This document shows, piece by piece, positions 11,246 through 21,197 of a stretch of 64,000 nucleotides of DNA. The position numbers and the translations under genes were made by a program. The notes below the pieces were generated by a model. It saw nothing but the letters and a program-made list of their open reading frames with translations. It did not search any database and was not told where the DNA came from. Numbering within the stretch: the stretch's first letter is position 1; each line of letters opens with the position of its first letter. Origin of the DNA: Caballeronia ptereochthonis (lineage in GTDB: Bacteria > Pseudomonadota > Gammaproteobacteria > Burkholderiales > Burkholderiaceae); assembly GCF_001545075.1 (NCBI RefSeq), contig NZ_FCOB02000014.1:1-64000 (forward strand), written 5' to 3'.

Positions 11246-12242
11246 GGAGTTTCTCCACAACAAGAGCGATGAGGCGCGGCCTGAGCACGGCTTGCACGGG
11301 AACGACCCAGATGCGTGCGTCGCGCCAGGCCCCCAATTTTACTGCATCCTTTTCGGTGATCAGGATCGCGTCGGCTTCCACGCCGGCAAACGGATTCTCG
11401 CGATACGAATAGTGATCCGGGAAGGCGCGCGTCGCGGGCGCGATGCCCGCCGCGCGCAGCGTGGCGAAGAAGCGCTCGGGCGAGCCGATGCCCGCCGCCG
11501 CGGCCACTTTCTCTCCCGCGAACTGTTCGAGCGGGCGGCGCACCGAGGGATCGTCGAGCAGCCACGCATCGCCGGATTCGAGTTCGAGCGCGAACGTGTT
11601 CGGCCACGGCGGCAATGTGCGCTCGTACGGACTGTTGATAAGCGTCGCGTCCCGGCGGCGCGACATCGGCTCGCGCAACGGGCCCGCGGGCAGCAGAAAG
11701 CCGTTGCCGCCCAGGCGGTCGTCGAACACGACGAGTTCGAACGCGCGGACCAGCCGATAGTGCTGCAGGCCGTCGTCGGAGACGAGGACGTCGACGTTCG
11801 GATGCGCCGCGAGCAGCGCCTTCGCCGCCGCCACGCGATCCGGACAGACGAACACCGGCGCGTGCGTGCGGCGCGCGATCAGGAGCGGCTCGTCGCCGAC
11901 CGATGCGGCCGCGCTCGTCGGCGTCACGCTGGTCGGCTTCGCGACTTTCGCGCCGTAGCCGCGCGAGATCACGCCTGGCTGGAACCCGGCGGCGCGCAGC
12001 GCCTCGACGAGCGCGATGACGGTCGGCGTCTTGCCCGTCCCGCCGACGGTCACGTTGCCCACGACGACCACCGGCACGCCGGGATCGACGCGCTTGATCC
12101 AGCCCAGTTCGTAGAAGGCACGCCGTGTCGCGGCGATCGCGCCGAAGATGCAGGCGAACGGCGTCAGCGCCCACGCGACGGGACCGCGACGGCGCCATTC
12201 GCGGGCGAGAAAGTTCTCGAGCGGCGGCTTGAAATCAGACAT
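11226..12242 (-). CDS. lpxK: Tetraacyldisaccharide 4'-kinase
   Basis: Membrane-associated kinase that phosphorylates the 4' position of the lipid A disaccharide precursor. From the ATG at 12242 it is 338 aa, as expected. An N-terminal hydrophobic helix ([15 protein letters not shown]) precedes the Walker A-like [23 protein letters not shown] is the conserved DDGxQH motif. The frame stays open upstream but that part is arginine-rich and not family-like. First gene of the lpxK-Trm112-kdsB operon. Confidence 0.95.
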   Translation of the reverse strand: MSDFKPPLENFLAREWRRRGPVAWALTPFACIFGAIAATRRAFYELGWIKRVDPGVPVVVVGNVTVGGTGKTPTVIALVEALRAAGFQPGVISRGYGAKVAKPTSVTPTSAAASVGDEPLLIARRTHAPVFVCPDRVAAAKALLAAHPNVDVLVSDDGLQHYRLVRAFELVVFDDRLGGNGFLLPAGPLREPMSRRRDATLINSPYERTLPPWPNTFALELESGDAWLLDDPSVRRPLEQFAGEKVAAAAGIGSPERFFATLRAAGIAPATRAFPDHYSYRENPFAGVEADAILITEKDAVKLGAWRDARIWVVPVQAVLRPRLIALVVEKLRGRTSA

Positions 12243-12757
12243 GGACCGCCTTCGCGCCGAACGCATGCGGGAAGGAAGTCGGGTACGGCATGGCGTGCAA
12301 CGGCAGCTCCTCGGATTCGGTTGGCGTTGGACGATGGTCCGGCGACGGCGACGGCGACGATGGCGCGAAGCGAGTGTCGGAGTGTCGCTTTCCCGGCGCC
12401 GGCCGGTACTGGAACCCGGCACTCTAGCGCGCGCGGGCCGTGCGCGCCAGTCGCCGATGGCGTTCGAGGCTTCGTGCGGGACGATCCGCGCGCCTGTGGA
12501 TAACTCTGTGAAGAACTTGCGGCCCGACAACCGGAAATCCGCATGAGGATGGAGTTGCTTCGGGGATTACCGTGTCCGTAAGAAATTAGTCTATTTAAAT
12601 CAATTGGTTAGAACGAACCCATCGGCCTCCGGCGGGTCTGCTGCGACCGTGGCGGTAAGTCTTTCTATGTGGACACTTGTTACACTTGCGTACCTCGTCA
12701 AGCGGCTTTGCCGTCCGCTCCATCGGCCGTTGCGCCCAGTATTTTTCCGGTCCAGCC
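12243..12757. other. Divergent intergenic region lpxK / xseA
   Basis: 515 bp between divergent genes. It contains a short GGCGAC hexamer repeat at about 12341-12358 and an AT-richer stretch around 12570-12610. No RNA gene and no clear promoter pair could be assigned. The open frames here overlap lpxK antisense or xseA out of frame and have no recognisable content. Confidence 0.3.
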
Positions 12758-14125
12758 ATGACTCCCGATTCCCTGCCGTCGCAAAGCGGCGACGCCGTGA
12801 TCCCCGTTTCCGTGCTCAACCGAGCGATCAGCACGATGCTCGAGCGGTCGTTTCCGCTCGTCTGGGTATCGGGCGAGGTGTCGAATTTCACGCGCGCGGC
12901 GAGCGGCCACTGGTACTTCTCGATCAAGGACGCGAACGCGCAGATGCGTTGCGTGATGTTCCGCGGACGCGCGCAGTACGCCGAGTTCACGCCGCGCGAA
13001 GGCGACAAGATCGAGGTGCGCGCGCTCGTCACGATGTACGAGCCGCGCGGCGAGCTGCAATTGAACGTGGAGGCGGTGCGGCGCACGGGACAAGGCCGGC
13101 TCTATGAAGCGTTCCTGCGCCTGAAGGCGCAGCTCGAAAGCGAAGGGCTTTTCGCGGCCGAGCGCAAACGTGCATTGCCGGCGCATCCGCGCGGCATCGG
13201 CATCGTGACCTCGCTGCAGGCGGCCGCCTTGCGCGACGTGCTAACGACGCTCGCGCGCCGCGCGCCGCATGTGCCGATCGTCGTGTATCCGGCGCCGGTG
13301 CAGGGCGCGGGCGTGGGCGCGAAACTCGCGGCGATGGTCGAGGCCGCGAACGCCCGGCGCGAAGTGGATGTGCTGATCGTGTGCCGGGGCGGCGGATCGA
13401 TCGAGGATCTGTGGGCATTCAACGAGGAAGTGCTCGCGCGCGCGATCGCGGCAAGCGCGCTGCCGGTGGTGAGCGGCGTCGGCCACGAGACGGATTTCAC
13501 CATCGCGGACTTCGCCGCGGACGTGCGCGCGCCGACGCCCACCGCCGCCGCCGAGCTCGTCAGTCCGCAGCGCGTGCTCCTGTTGCGCGATCTCGATCAT
13601 CGTCACGCGGCGCTCGCGCGCGGCTTCGGCCGGATGATGGAGCGCCGCGCCCAGCAGCTCGACTGGCTCGCGCGCCGGCTCGTGAGTCCCGCCGAGCGGC
13701 TCGCGCGGCAACGCGCGCATCTGCGGCAACTGGCGAGCCGTCTCGTTGCGGCGGGCGCGCGGCCCGTGCGCGATGCGCGCGCGCATTTCGCGCTGGTGCT
13801 GTACCGCTGGCAGCGCAGGCGTCCGGACGTCGCCGCGCAACGCGAACATCTGCTGCGTCTTGCGCAACGCGTCACGAGCGCGCACGAGCGGCGCCGCGAG
13901 CGCGAAAACGCGCGGGTTTCGGAACTGGCGGCGCGCTTGCAGGTGCTGAGTCCGCAGCGCACACTGGAGCGAGGCTATGCCGCACTGATCGACACCCAGA
14001 CTGGGCGAGCACTGCGTGCGCCGAATGCGCTCAAACCGAAGCGTCCGCTGACGGTTCATCTGGCGGAAGGGTCGGCGGACGTGCTGCTCGCCGATGTCCA
14101 GGCCCGTCTGTCAGACGAATTCTGA
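12758..14125 (+). CDS. xseA: Exodeoxyribonuclease VII large subunit
   Basis: Large subunit of exonuclease VII, which degrades single-stranded DNA with XseB. The 455-aa chain has the N-terminal OB fold ([29 protein letters not shown] region) and the catalytic exonuclease domain with [17 protein letters not shown] and [14 protein letters not shown], followed by a basic arginine-rich helical region and the C-terminal LERGYA motif. The ATG at 12758 gives the standard N-terminus; upstream codons are not family-like. No xseB is visible in the window, and in this family it usually lies elsewhere. Confidence 0.95.
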   Translation: MTPDSLPSQSGDAVIPVSVLNRAISTMLERSFPLVWVSGEVSNFTRAASGHWYFSIKDANAQMRCVMFRGRAQYAEFTPREGDKIEVRALVTMYEPRGELQLNVEAVRRTGQGRLYEAFLRLKAQLESEGLFAAERKRALPAHPRGIGIVTSLQAAALRDVLTTLARRAPHVPIVVYPAPVQGAGVGAKLAAMVEAANARREVDVLIVCRGGGSIEDLWAFNEEVLARAIAASALPVVSGVGHETDFTIADFAADVRAPTPTAAAELVSPQRVLLLRDLDHRHAALARGFGRMMERRAQQLDWLARRLVSPAERLARQRAHLRQLASRLVAAGARPVRDARAHFALVLYRWQRRRPDVAAQREHLLRLAQRVTSAHERRRERENARVSELAARLQVLSPQRTLERGYAALIDTQTGRALRAPNALKPKRPLTVHLAEGSADVLLADVQARLSDEF

Positions 14126-14242
14126 GCCTGATGCAAGACGTGAGCCGACGTACATTTGACGTGCCCGAAGATGTCCGCGGGAGCACTTTTTACGCCGCCC
14201 GAGGCGATTCGAAAGCGATCTTCCTCATAAAGGGCACACGGT

Positions 14243-14271
14243 TTGCTGGGTTATCCCAACTCGCCTACAAT
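14243..14271 (+). promoter_or_regulatory. Candidate sigma70 promoter of sodB
   Basis: TTGCTG and TACAAT are spaced by exactly 17 bp and lie about 60 bp upstream of the sodB ATG. This is the best promoter match in the xseA-sodB gap. Confidence 0.6.
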
Positions 14272-14333
14272 CCATTGCTCCACTGCCTCACTCCTCACAG
14301 TCCCACAATCCACATAGAAAGGAAGCTCGCATC

Positions 14334-14915
14334 ATGGAACATACGCTCCCGCCGCTGCCGTTCGACAAGAGCGCGCTCGCTCCGAACATGTCGGAAGAAA
14401 CGCTCGAGTATCACTATGGCAAGCACCACCAAGCCTATGTGACGAACCTGAACAAGCTGATCCCCGGCACCGAATTCGAGAACCTGCCTCTCGAAGAGAT
14501 CGTGAAGAAATCCTCGGGCGGCGTGTTCAACAACGCAGCGCAAGTCTGGAATCACACCTTCTTCTGGAACAGCCTGTCGCCGAAGGGCGGCGGCGCACCG
14601 ACCGGCGCGCTGGCTGACGCGATCAACGCGAAGTACGGCTCTTACGACAAGTTCAAGGAAGAATTTGCAAAGGTCGCGGCCGGCACGTTCGGCTCCGGCT
14701 GGACCTGGCTCGTGAAGAAGACCGACGGTACGGTGGACATCGTGTCGACGAGCAACGCCGCGACGCCGCTCACGACGGACGCGAAGCCGCTCGTGACCCT
14801 CGACGTGTGGGAGCATGCGTACTACATCGACTATCGCAATGCGCGTCCGAAGTTCATCGAGGCTTACTGGAACATCGTGAACTGGGATTTCGCGGCGAAG
14901 AATTTCGGCGTGTAA
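14334..14915 (+). CDS. sodB: Iron superoxide dismutase
   Basis: Cytoplasmic enzyme that dismutates superoxide. The 193-aa protein has the four metal ligands at His27, His74, Asp157 and His161 (the last two in DVWEHAYY). The [14 protein letters not shown] segment with Gln70 in the active site marks the Fe type rather than the Mn type. GAAAGGAAG precedes the ATG as ribosome-binding site. It has its own promoter and a terminator. Confidence 0.96.
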   Translation: MEHTLPPLPFDKSALAPNMSEETLEYHYGKHHQAYVTNLNKLIPGTEFENLPLEEIVKKSSGGVFNNAAQVWNHTFFWNSLSPKGGGAPTGALADAINAKYGSYDKFKEEFAKVAAGTFGSGWTWLVKKTDGTVDIVSTSNAATPLTTDAKPLVTLDVWEHAYYIDYRNARPKFIEAYWNIVNWDFAAKNFGV

Positions 14916-14942
14916 ATCTGCGCGATTCGTCGAATCGAAAAG

Positions 14943-14980
14943 AAGCCGTACCGGTTTTGTGCCGGTCCGGCTTTTTGTTT
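14943..14980 (+). terminator. Intrinsic terminator of sodB
   Basis: AAGCCGTACCGG and CCGGTCCGGCTT pair with one mismatch around a short loop, followed by TTTTTGTTTTTT. It lies about 30 bp after the sodB stop. Confidence 0.85.
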
Positions 14981-15223
14981 TTTCGAGGTTTCATTCGTCT
15001 CCCACGATCGAATGAGATCGTTCGGATCACTAACCGCGAAAAGCCAAATGCTGGGTCTCAGCCACCTATGTAGTCTTTCAAAGCTGGTTCGAACAGGGGC
15101 CGTCGTGTTTTTTCAGTGATCCGGGCCGCTCGTGCGGGTGCTCGAGCGGGAAACTAAAATATTTCCTTGGCGCGCGCTTCGGGTGACGCCGCCGCTTTTT
15201 TCCCCGCTTCATCAGGGAGCATC

Positions 15224-15376
15224 ATGAAACGCTTCGCAGGCCTCTGCCTCGCGGCCTGGTCGGCGGCCGCGCTGCTGTATTTCGGTCGCCATTCCACCGC
15301 GCTCATCGTGCTCTCCGGCGTGCTCGCGCTCGCCGGATTCGATCTCGTCCGCCCCGAGCCAGGGCAGGACGCCTAG
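15224..15376 (+). CDS. Small hypothetical membrane protein
   Basis: 50-aa product from ATG 15224, preceded by AGGGAG at a good distance. It has two hydrophobic stretches (FAGLCLAAWSAAALLYF and ALIVLSGVLALAGF) separated by GRHST, so it is probably a two-helix inner-membrane peptide. The short C-terminal tail is polar. No family is recognised. It lies alone between sodB and the EAL-domain gene and is followed by a strong terminator. Confidence 0.55.
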   Translation: MKRFAGLCLAAWSAAALLYFGRHSTALIVLSGVLALAGFDLVRPEPGQDA

Positions 15377-15443
15377 CGGCTCGGTGGCAAGTGGCGCATC
15401 GTCCGGGCGCCCATCGCGGCAGACTCTCGCGGGGACGGGTCAC

Positions 15444-15490
15444 CGGACACAAAAAAGCCTTCCCGAGCGGAGAAGGCTTTTCTGTGTCCG
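15444..15490. terminator. Extended-stem bidirectional terminator
   Basis: The inner hairpin AAAAAAGCCTTC / GAAGGCTTTT is extended by an outer pair CGGACACA / TGTGTCCG. It separates the small membrane protein gene (reading right) from the EAL gene (reading left). Confidence 0.8.
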
Positions 15491-15502
15491 ACTGCGGATA
15501 AG

Positions 15503-16777
15503 TCACCGCCTTTTCGGCGCCGCTTCCCAGTTGATGTCGACGCACAGCACCTGCAAGCCGTACGGCGTTTGCGCGGCGATCGACGCCGTCACGCACAGGT
15601 GCGCCTCGTTGATCGACAAATAAGGCGCCGTCAGATGCACGCGCCCCGGCGCGCGCAGCGCCTCGATGAAATACGGCCGGCGTTCCCAGCTCGCGCCCTC
15701 GGAATGCAGAAGCGGGCTGAAGCGCTTCGCGCGCTGCGACGTGCGCACGACCGGCACGACGTTATCGCCGATCTGCCGTCCGGCCTGGTCGAGCAGGAAG
15801 CAGCGGGCGGTGTCGATGAGCTGCAGCAGCTCGCTCGTCGCGGCGACGAGCGTCTCGCCTTCCATCAGCTTGACCGAGGCGCGCTCGAGCCCGCTCACGT
15901 ACGGCTCCAGACGCGCCGCCTGCGCGCGCTCGCGCGCGGCGATCCGCTCGCGCGAAGCGGCCGAAAGCGCGTCCATCACGCTCGCGGCGACCTGAGGATG
16001 CACCGCTTCGACGCTCGGCTGCGCGAAATAGGCGCCCTGCACGAAGTCGACATTGCATTCCAGCGCGATCAGCGCGTCGCGCTCGGTCGCGAGGCCGCCC
16101 ATCAGCACGAGCTGGCCGGATTCGTGCAGGAGCGACACGAGCCGCGGCAGCACACGCTCGATATGCGAGTGCTCGGTTGCCTGCTGCAGGATGCACCGGT
16201 CGAGCGTCACGATGTCGGGCCGCAAGTGCCACACGCGATCGATGTTCGAATGTTTCACGCCGAAGCCGTCGAGCGCGATCAGGAAGCCCGACTTGCGCAG
16301 CGAATCGACGATCTCGGCGAAGCGCGTCGTCTCGCCGCCCGCCTGCTCGGGCACTTCGAGCACCACGCGCTGCGGCGGCAGGCCGATGTCCTTGAGCGAC
16401 GCGAGCAGCGCGTCGCCGTAGCTCGTGTCCATCAGCGCGGCGGGATGCAGGCTCAGGAAGAGCCATTCGTCGTGGCTGTCGAACGCGTTGAAATTGCCCA
16501 GATGCAGCGACTCCGCGAGCCGGCCGAGTTCGAGCAGATCGCCACGCCGCGCGGCCTGCGTGAACACTTCGTGCGACGGAATGTGACGATGTGCGTCGTC
16601 GCGGGCGCGCAGGGATGCGTGATAGCCGATCGCGCGCCGGTGCGATACGGAGAACACGGGCTGGAACACGCTGAAAACGGTGTACTCGCCGTACAGCACG
16701 GTGCGACGCGATCCGTCGTCGCCGGCGACGGGGCGGGGCGGCTGGAAGCGGGGAGGGTCGAGATCAACCATGCTCAT
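15503..16777 (-). CDS. Degenerate EAL-domain protein with C-terminal Cache-like sensor region
   Basis: 424 aa. Residues about 35-275 align with the EAL phosphodiesterase fold (FQPVFSV, LEVPEQ, LDGFGVKHSN, LDRCIL, QGAYFAQP), but most catalytic positions are changed: EAL is HAS at 53-55, the DDFG acidic pair is reduced to one D170, the catalytic Lys before LDR is Thr191, and the AEGVE glutamate position reads GGLAT. It therefore probably does not hydrolyse c-di-GMP and may bind it or a partner. Residues about 290-424 contain RPYFIEAL and APYLSINEAHLCVTAS, typical of a Cache/PDC sensor fold, yet no transmembrane segment is visible. Start ATG at 16777 or two codons later. Confidence 0.8.
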   Translation of the reverse strand: MSMVDLDPPRFQPPRPVAGDDGSRRTVLYGEYTVFSVFQPVFSVSHRRAIGYHASLRARDDAHRHIPSHEVFTQAARRGDLLELGRLAESLHLGNFNAFDSHDEWLFLSLHPAALMDTSYGDALLASLKDIGLPPQRVVLEVPEQAGGETTRFAEIVDSLRKSGFLIALDGFGVKHSNIDRVWHLRPDIVTLDRCILQQATEHSHIERVLPRLVSLLHESGQLVLMGGLATERDALIALECNVDFVQGAYFAQPSVEAVHPQVAASVMDALSAASRERIAARERAQAARLEPYVSGLERASVKLMEGETLVAATSELLQLIDTARCFLLDQAGRQIGDNVVPVVRTSQRAKRFSPLLHSEGASWERRPYFIEALRAPGRVHLTAPYLSINEAHLCVTASIAAQTPYGLQVLCVDINWEAAPKRR

Positions 16778-17008
16778 GGTGTCGATGCATCAGGCGGTGA
16801 ATTTAATGAGATAGTTTAAAGGATCGCCACCCGGACGTTCGAGCAAAAAGCGTGCAAATTCAATATCCAAGCGGCTCGCGGCGGGCATCGGGCTTGCATG
16901 GCGCGGGTATTGGTGTGCGGATTGGACGACCGTGCCGCACGCTCGGGAGCGCACGCCGCGTGAGTGTGCGCGCTGGCACCGTCACGGTGCGCGGGCGAAC
17001 CGCCGCCT

Positions 17009-18442
17009 TCAGTTCGATTCCGACGGATCGGGCTTTCTGCGCGCCGCGCGCACTTCCGGCGCGAGCTGTCCGAAAATCCACGCCGTTGCCGCCGTGATGA
17101 TGCCGACGCACAGGAACGTCGCGTGGAATGCGGGCAGCGAGTTCGACGCCGTCACTTGCGGTAAAAGCCCGGTGAAGGTCGAGAGAATCGCGCCGGCGAC
17201 GGTCACGCCGAGGCTCATCGAGAGCATCTGCACGAGCGAGAAGAGGCTGTTGCCGCTGCTCGCGCCGCCGGTGCCGAGGTCCTTGAGCGTGAGCGTGTTC
17301 ATCGCGGTGAACTGCATCGAGTTGACGGCGCCGAAGACCGCCAGCTGCACGAGCCGCAGCCACAGCGGCTGATGCGCGCTCGCGAGCGAGAAGCTCGCCA
17401 TCATCAGGCCGACGAGCACGGTGTTCACCACCAGCACGCGCCGGTAGCCGAACTGCTCGATGAGCCGCGTCACGAGGCGCTTGGACAGCATGCCGGCGGC
17501 GGCGACGGGCAGCATCATCATGCCGGCCTGGAACGCCGTGTAGCCGAGGCTCACTTGCAGGAGCAGCGGAATCAGATAAGGCATCGCGCCGCTGCCGATG
17601 CGCGCGAACAGATTGCCGAGCAGGCCGACGCTGAATGTGTGGATCTTGAACAGATCGAGCGAGAAGATCGGCCGGGCGGCGCGCGTCGCGTGCAGGCCGT
17701 AGGCGACGAAGCAGCCGAAGCTCAGCACGAGCAGCACGATCACGATGGCGTGCTGCAGGCCGAGATCGGCGAGGCCGTCGAGCGAGATGGTGAGCGCGAC
17801 CATGCCGACTGCGAGCAGCAGATAGCCTGCGAGATCGAAGGGCGCGGTGGCCGGATCGCGGCTGTCGGGCATGTAGAGATGCGTCGCGATACAGCCGATC
17901 ACGCCGACCGGCACATTGATGAGAAAGATCCAGTGCCACGACGCGATCTGCACGAGCCAGCCGCCGAGCGTCGGACCGATGAGCGGGCCGATGAGGCCCG
18001 GAATCGCGACGAACGCCAGCGCGGAGAGATAGCGTTCCGCCGGAAACACACGCAAGACGGCCAGGCGTCCGACCGGCAGCAGCATCGCGCCGCCGACGCC
18101 CTGCACGACGCGATACGCGACCAGCGCCGCCAGCGATTGCGCGTTCGCGCACAACAGCGAGCCGATCGTGAAGATCAGGATCGCGCTGAGGAACACGCGC
18201 CGGGTGCCGAGCTTGTCGGCGAGCCAGCCGGAGACGGGGATCATCATCGCCATCGTGAGCGAGTAGGCGATCACGACGCCCTGCATGCGCAGTGGCGCTT
18301 CGCCGAGGCTGCGGGCCATCGCGGGAAGCGCGGTGTTGACGATCGTCGAGTCCAGCGTCTGCATGAAGAAGCCGGTGGCGACGAGCCACAGCATGATGGA
18401 GAGCGATCGGTCTGACGGCGTGGCTGTGGCGGTGTCGGTCAT
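17009..18442 (-). CDS. DHA2-type MFS drug/multidrug exporter
   Basis: Inner-membrane proton-coupled exporter of the major facilitator superfamily, 477 aa, with about 14 hydrophobic segments. The N-terminus LDSTIVNTALPAMA is the motif C-like signature of the DHA2 (EmrB/MdtD) subfamily; GWLADKLGTRRVF is the loop 2-3 motif A. The gene starts 22 bp after the GntR regulator, so both are probably one transcript and the regulator may control the exporter. The substrate is unknown. Confidence 0.9.
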   Translation of the reverse strand: MTDTATATPSDRSLSIMLWLVATGFFMQTLDSTIVNTALPAMARSLGEAPLRMQGVVIAYSLTMAMMIPVSGWLADKLGTRRVFLSAILIFTIGSLLCANAQSLAALVAYRVVQGVGGAMLLPVGRLAVLRVFPAERYLSALAFVAIPGLIGPLIGPTLGGWLVQIASWHWIFLINVPVGVIGCIATHLYMPDSRDPATAPFDLAGYLLLAVGMVALTISLDGLADLGLQHAIVIVLLVLSFGCFVAYGLHATRAARPIFSLDLFKIHTFSVGLLGNLFARIGSGAMPYLIPLLLQVSLGYTAFQAGMMMLPVAAAGMLSKRLVTRLIEQFGYRRVLVVNTVLVGLMMASFSLASAHQPLWLRLVQLAVFGAVNSMQFTAMNTLTLKDLGTGGASSGNSLFSLVQMLSMSLGVTVAGAILSTFTGLLPQVTASNSLPAFHATFLCVGIITAATAWIFGQLAPEVRAARRKPDPSESN

Positions 18443-18464
18443 GGGGCGGGCTTATTTGGCCGGC

Positions 18465-19211
18465 TCACTTGCGAAGCTCGGCGACGAAGTCGTAGTAGTC
18501 GTTGCGGCAGTAGGTGTCGGTGAGCTCGATCGCGCGCTGATCGGCGGTGTAGCCCACGCGCGTGATGAGCAGCAGCGCGTCGTGCGGCGCGATGCCCATC
18601 TGCTGCGCGATCTCGTCGCTCGCGTTGACTGCGCGGAAGTGCTGGAGCGCGCGCACGATGGAAAGCCCGCGCGAATCCAGATAGCTGTAGAGCGAATCGC
18701 CGATGGCTTGCGGGTCGGGAATGCACGACGCGGGAAACGTGGAATTCTCGACGGCCATCACGATGTCATCGGCAAGGCGCAGGCGTTTCAGTCGTGTGAC
18801 GGTGGCGGCGGGCGAGAGGCCGAGCTGGATGACCTCGTCGCGGTTGGCGGGCTCGATGGTGCGGGAGAGCCACCTCGAGCTCGGCTTGAAGCCGCGGCGG
18901 CGCAGCATCTCGGAGAAGCTCGACAGGCGCGACAGCGGATCTTCGTAGCGCGGCGTGATGAAGCTGCCGGCGCCTTGCTCGCGGCGAATCAGCCCTTGTT
19001 CGACGAGCAGCGCGATCGCCTTTCTCGACGTGATCCTCGAGACCCCGAGCGCATCGGACAGCACGCGCTCGGAAGGCAGCGCTTCGCCTGCGTTCCAGCG
19101 ATTGTCGTGGATGGCGTTGGCGAGCTTGCGGGCGAGTTGAAGATAGAGCGGAGTGTCGCTGTCCGGGTCCGGGCGCAAATCGCGCCAACGGTCTTCCGAG
19201 GTCGGGTTCAT
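18465..19211 (-). CDS. GntR family (HutC/UTRA type) transcriptional regulator
   Basis: 248 aa from ATG 19211. The N-terminal winged helix (LYLQLARKLANAIHDNRW ... LPSERVLSDALGVSRITSRKAI) is followed by a UTRA ligand-binding domain from about residue 95, including the TRLKRLRLAD start and the C-terminal ELTDTYCRNDYYDF. Members of the NagR/DasR group bind sugar phosphates. No sugar genes are adjacent here; instead the DHA2 exporter follows. The frame remains open upstream into the repeat element but that extension is not family-like. Confidence 0.92.
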   Translation of the reverse strand: MNPTSEDRWRDLRPDPDSDTPLYLQLARKLANAIHDNRWNAGEALPSERVLSDALGVSRITSRKAIALLVEQGLIRREQGAGSFITPRYEDPLSRLSSFSEMLRRRGFKPSSRWLSRTIEPANRDEVIQLGLSPAATVTRLKRLRLADDIVMAVENSTFPASCIPDPQAIGDSLYSYLDSRGLSIVRALQHFRAVNASDEIAQQMGIAPHDALLLITRVGYTADQRAIELTDTYCRNDYYDFVAELRK

Positions 19212-19320
19212 AAAGCGGACGCAAATGGGCCAAGCGGGGATTTTAAGACAAACGGGGGGCGGGTCGGGGTGTTTGCTTGCGCTTGGGTGATGGGGAGTTT
19301 TGTTTTGCCACGGCTTGCGG
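19212..19320. other. Leader of the GntR gene
   Basis: Short spacer between the GntR start and the inverted-repeat element. G-rich and T-rich stretches are present; no clear promoter was identified. Confidence 0.3.
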
Positions 19321-19939
19321 GAAACTTGTATTCGTGTCGGTCTATTGGCACCGCCCCTGTGCGGGGCGGCAGTCATTTTCTTTGCTGCTGCAAAGAAAAT
19401 GACCAAAGAAAGCAGCTTTGGGCCCGGAGTGCTTGAGGCGGACGCGTCGTCATGGTTCGGAGTGGTCCAGCCTCTAAGTGCCGCCCTCATAGGACTAACG
19501 CGGCTTGGCTCGTGCACGGTCTGACGAGCTAGCCATCCAAGGGCGCTGGTTCAGCACCAAAGAGTTCCGGCACGGCGCTGCGCGCTGCGCGCTGCCGCAG
19601 GGTATGCAAGGGAAACCAACGTTTGGCGGATGCGGTGAGATGGCAGCGTAAGCAAAGAAGCACACGCACACCCGATTGACCGGACGGCCGCGCAGCGGGC
19701 CGGAGCTAGCTGATGCTGCACCAGCCAGTTAAACGGTGCGATGACACAGTGGCTCCGCGATCCAAGCCCGGTTAGGCCTATGAGAGCACTCTTTAGGGGC
19801 TGGGCCACGCCGAACCATGATGACGAGTCTGCCTGGGCCCAAAGCTGCTTTCTTTGGTTACTTTCTTTGCAGCAGCAAAGAAAGTGACTGCCGCCCCGCA
19901 CAGGGGCAGTGCCAATAGACCGACACGAATACAAGTTTC
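19321..19939. repeat. Composite inverted-repeat element, two arms of about 190 bp
   Basis: A left arm at about 19321-19513 reads GAAACTTGTATTCGTGTCGG, continues with GCCCCTGTGCGGGGC and the hairpin TTTCTTTGCTGCTGCAAAG, and ends near CTCATAGGACTAA. A right arm at about 19754-19939 carries the same string of blocks on the opposite strand with scattered mismatches. The 240 bp between them is unrelated. Each arm has its own internal hairpins. No transposase is present, so this looks like a non-autonomous or intergenic repeat; related blocks are, to my recollection, frequent in Paraburkholderia genomes. Arm limits are by eye. Confidence 0.75.
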
Positions 19940-19976
19940 ACGAAACCCGTTGAACGCACGAGAAGGAACGACAGAC

Positions 19977-21197
19977 CTAAGCCGTAGCCGGCCCACCCAC
20001 CCCGCGCCCCGCGCGCATATGAAGCGCGACCGACAACGCCACAGCCGCGGCCGCGGCCAGCGCGGCGAACAGAAACACCGACCCATACCCCAGCTCGCCA
20101 GCGATATATCCCGCGAGCGGCCCCGTCAGCCCGAGCGACAAGTCCAGAAACACCGAATAGGCCGACAGCGCCGCGCCACGGCTCGCGGGCGGCACGAGCC
20201 CGACCGCTTCCACGCCGAGGGCCGGAAACACCAGCGCGAAGCCGAATCCGGTCAGCGCCGCGCCCGCGAGCGCGAACGTCGGTTCGGCGGCGATCCACAG
20301 CATCAGCAAGCCGGCGCACTCGCACGAGAACGAGACGATCGCCACGCGAAACCCGCCATAGGCCTTGATCGTGTTGGCGAAGAGCAGCCGTGCGCCGATG
20401 AACATCGTGCCGAACACGGTGAGCGACAGCGCCGCATTCGGCCAGTTGTGCGCGGCGTAGAAGAGCGTGATGAACGTCGCGATCGAGCCGAAGCCCGCCG
20501 ACCCGAGCGCGAGCCCCAAGCCATGCGGCAGCACGCGGAAGAACACGCTGCGATACGACATGCGCTCGCCGTGCACGATGGGCACGCTCGCCATGCGCGT
20601 CGCGAGCCAGTAGCCGAAGGCCCCCAGCGCGATCACGATCAGCCCGAGCGAAGCGAAGCCGAGCGAATGATCGATCGCGACGCCGAGCGGCGCGCCGATC
20701 GCGAGCGCTCCGTATGTCGCGATGCCGTTCCAGGAAATCACTTTCGCATTGTTCGCCACGCCCACCCGCCCGATGCCCCACGTGATCGATCCCGTGCCAA
20801 CCCAGCTTTCGCCGAAGCCGAGCACCAGCCGCGCGAGCACCAGCAGCGCGAGGCTCACCGAATGCCACTGCGCCGCCAGCGCCGAGCCGAGCAGCAGCAC
20901 GCCGCTCGCCGCGCACGCCGCGAGACCGTAGAGCACCGTCTTCTTGGGGCCGAGCGTGTCGGCGGTGCGGCCGGCGAGCGGCCGCGACATGAGCGTCGCG
21001 AAATACTGGATGCTGATCGCCGCGCCCGCCATCACCGAGCCGTAGCCGAGATCCGTGTGCACGAAGCCCGGCAGCACCGCCAGCGGAATGCCGATCGTCA
21101 GATAGCAGAGGAACGTGTACAGCACCACCGGCAGGATTCGGAGCGTAGCGGCGAAATCGCCTTGCGGCGCGGCGGCGGAGCGGGGCTCGGAGGACAT
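19977..21197 (-). CDS. MFS transporter (YhhS-like)
   Basis: 406-aa inner-membrane protein with about 12 hydrophobic segments. [16 protein letters not shown] is the motif A loop between helices 2 and 3, and [16 protein letters not shown] resembles the helix 4-5 region of YhhS/arabinose-efflux-like carriers. The start at 21197 (MSSEPRS) is chosen by comparison with usual lengths; an ATG 13 codons upstream is possible and neither has a clear Shine-Dalgarno. It is divergent from xdhA, so a purine-related substrate is conceivable but unproven. Confidence 0.85.
   Translation of the reverse strand: MSSEPRSAAAPQGDFAATLRILPVVLYTFLCYLTIGIPLAVLPGFVHTDLGYGSVMAGAAISIQYFATLMSRPLAGRTADTLGPKKTVLYGLAACAASGVLLLGSALAAQWHSVSLALLVLARLVLGFGESWVGTGSITWGIGRVGVANNAKVISWNGIATYGALAIGAPLGVAIDHSLGFASLGLIVIALGAFGYWLATRMASVPIVHGERMSYRSVFFRVLPHGLGLALGSAGFGSIATFITLFYAAHNWPNAALSLTVFGTMFIGARLLFANTIKAYGGFRVAIVSFSCECAGLLMLWIAAEPTFALAGAALTGFGFALVFPALGVEAVGLVPPASRGAALSAYSVFLDLSLGLTGPLAGYIAGELGYGSVFLFAALAAAAAVALSVALHMRAGRGVGGPATA

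Noticed and set aside
12341..12358. GGCGAC hexamer repeat as a regulatory microsatellite
   Set aside because: Only three copies in very GC-rich sequence; easily by chance.
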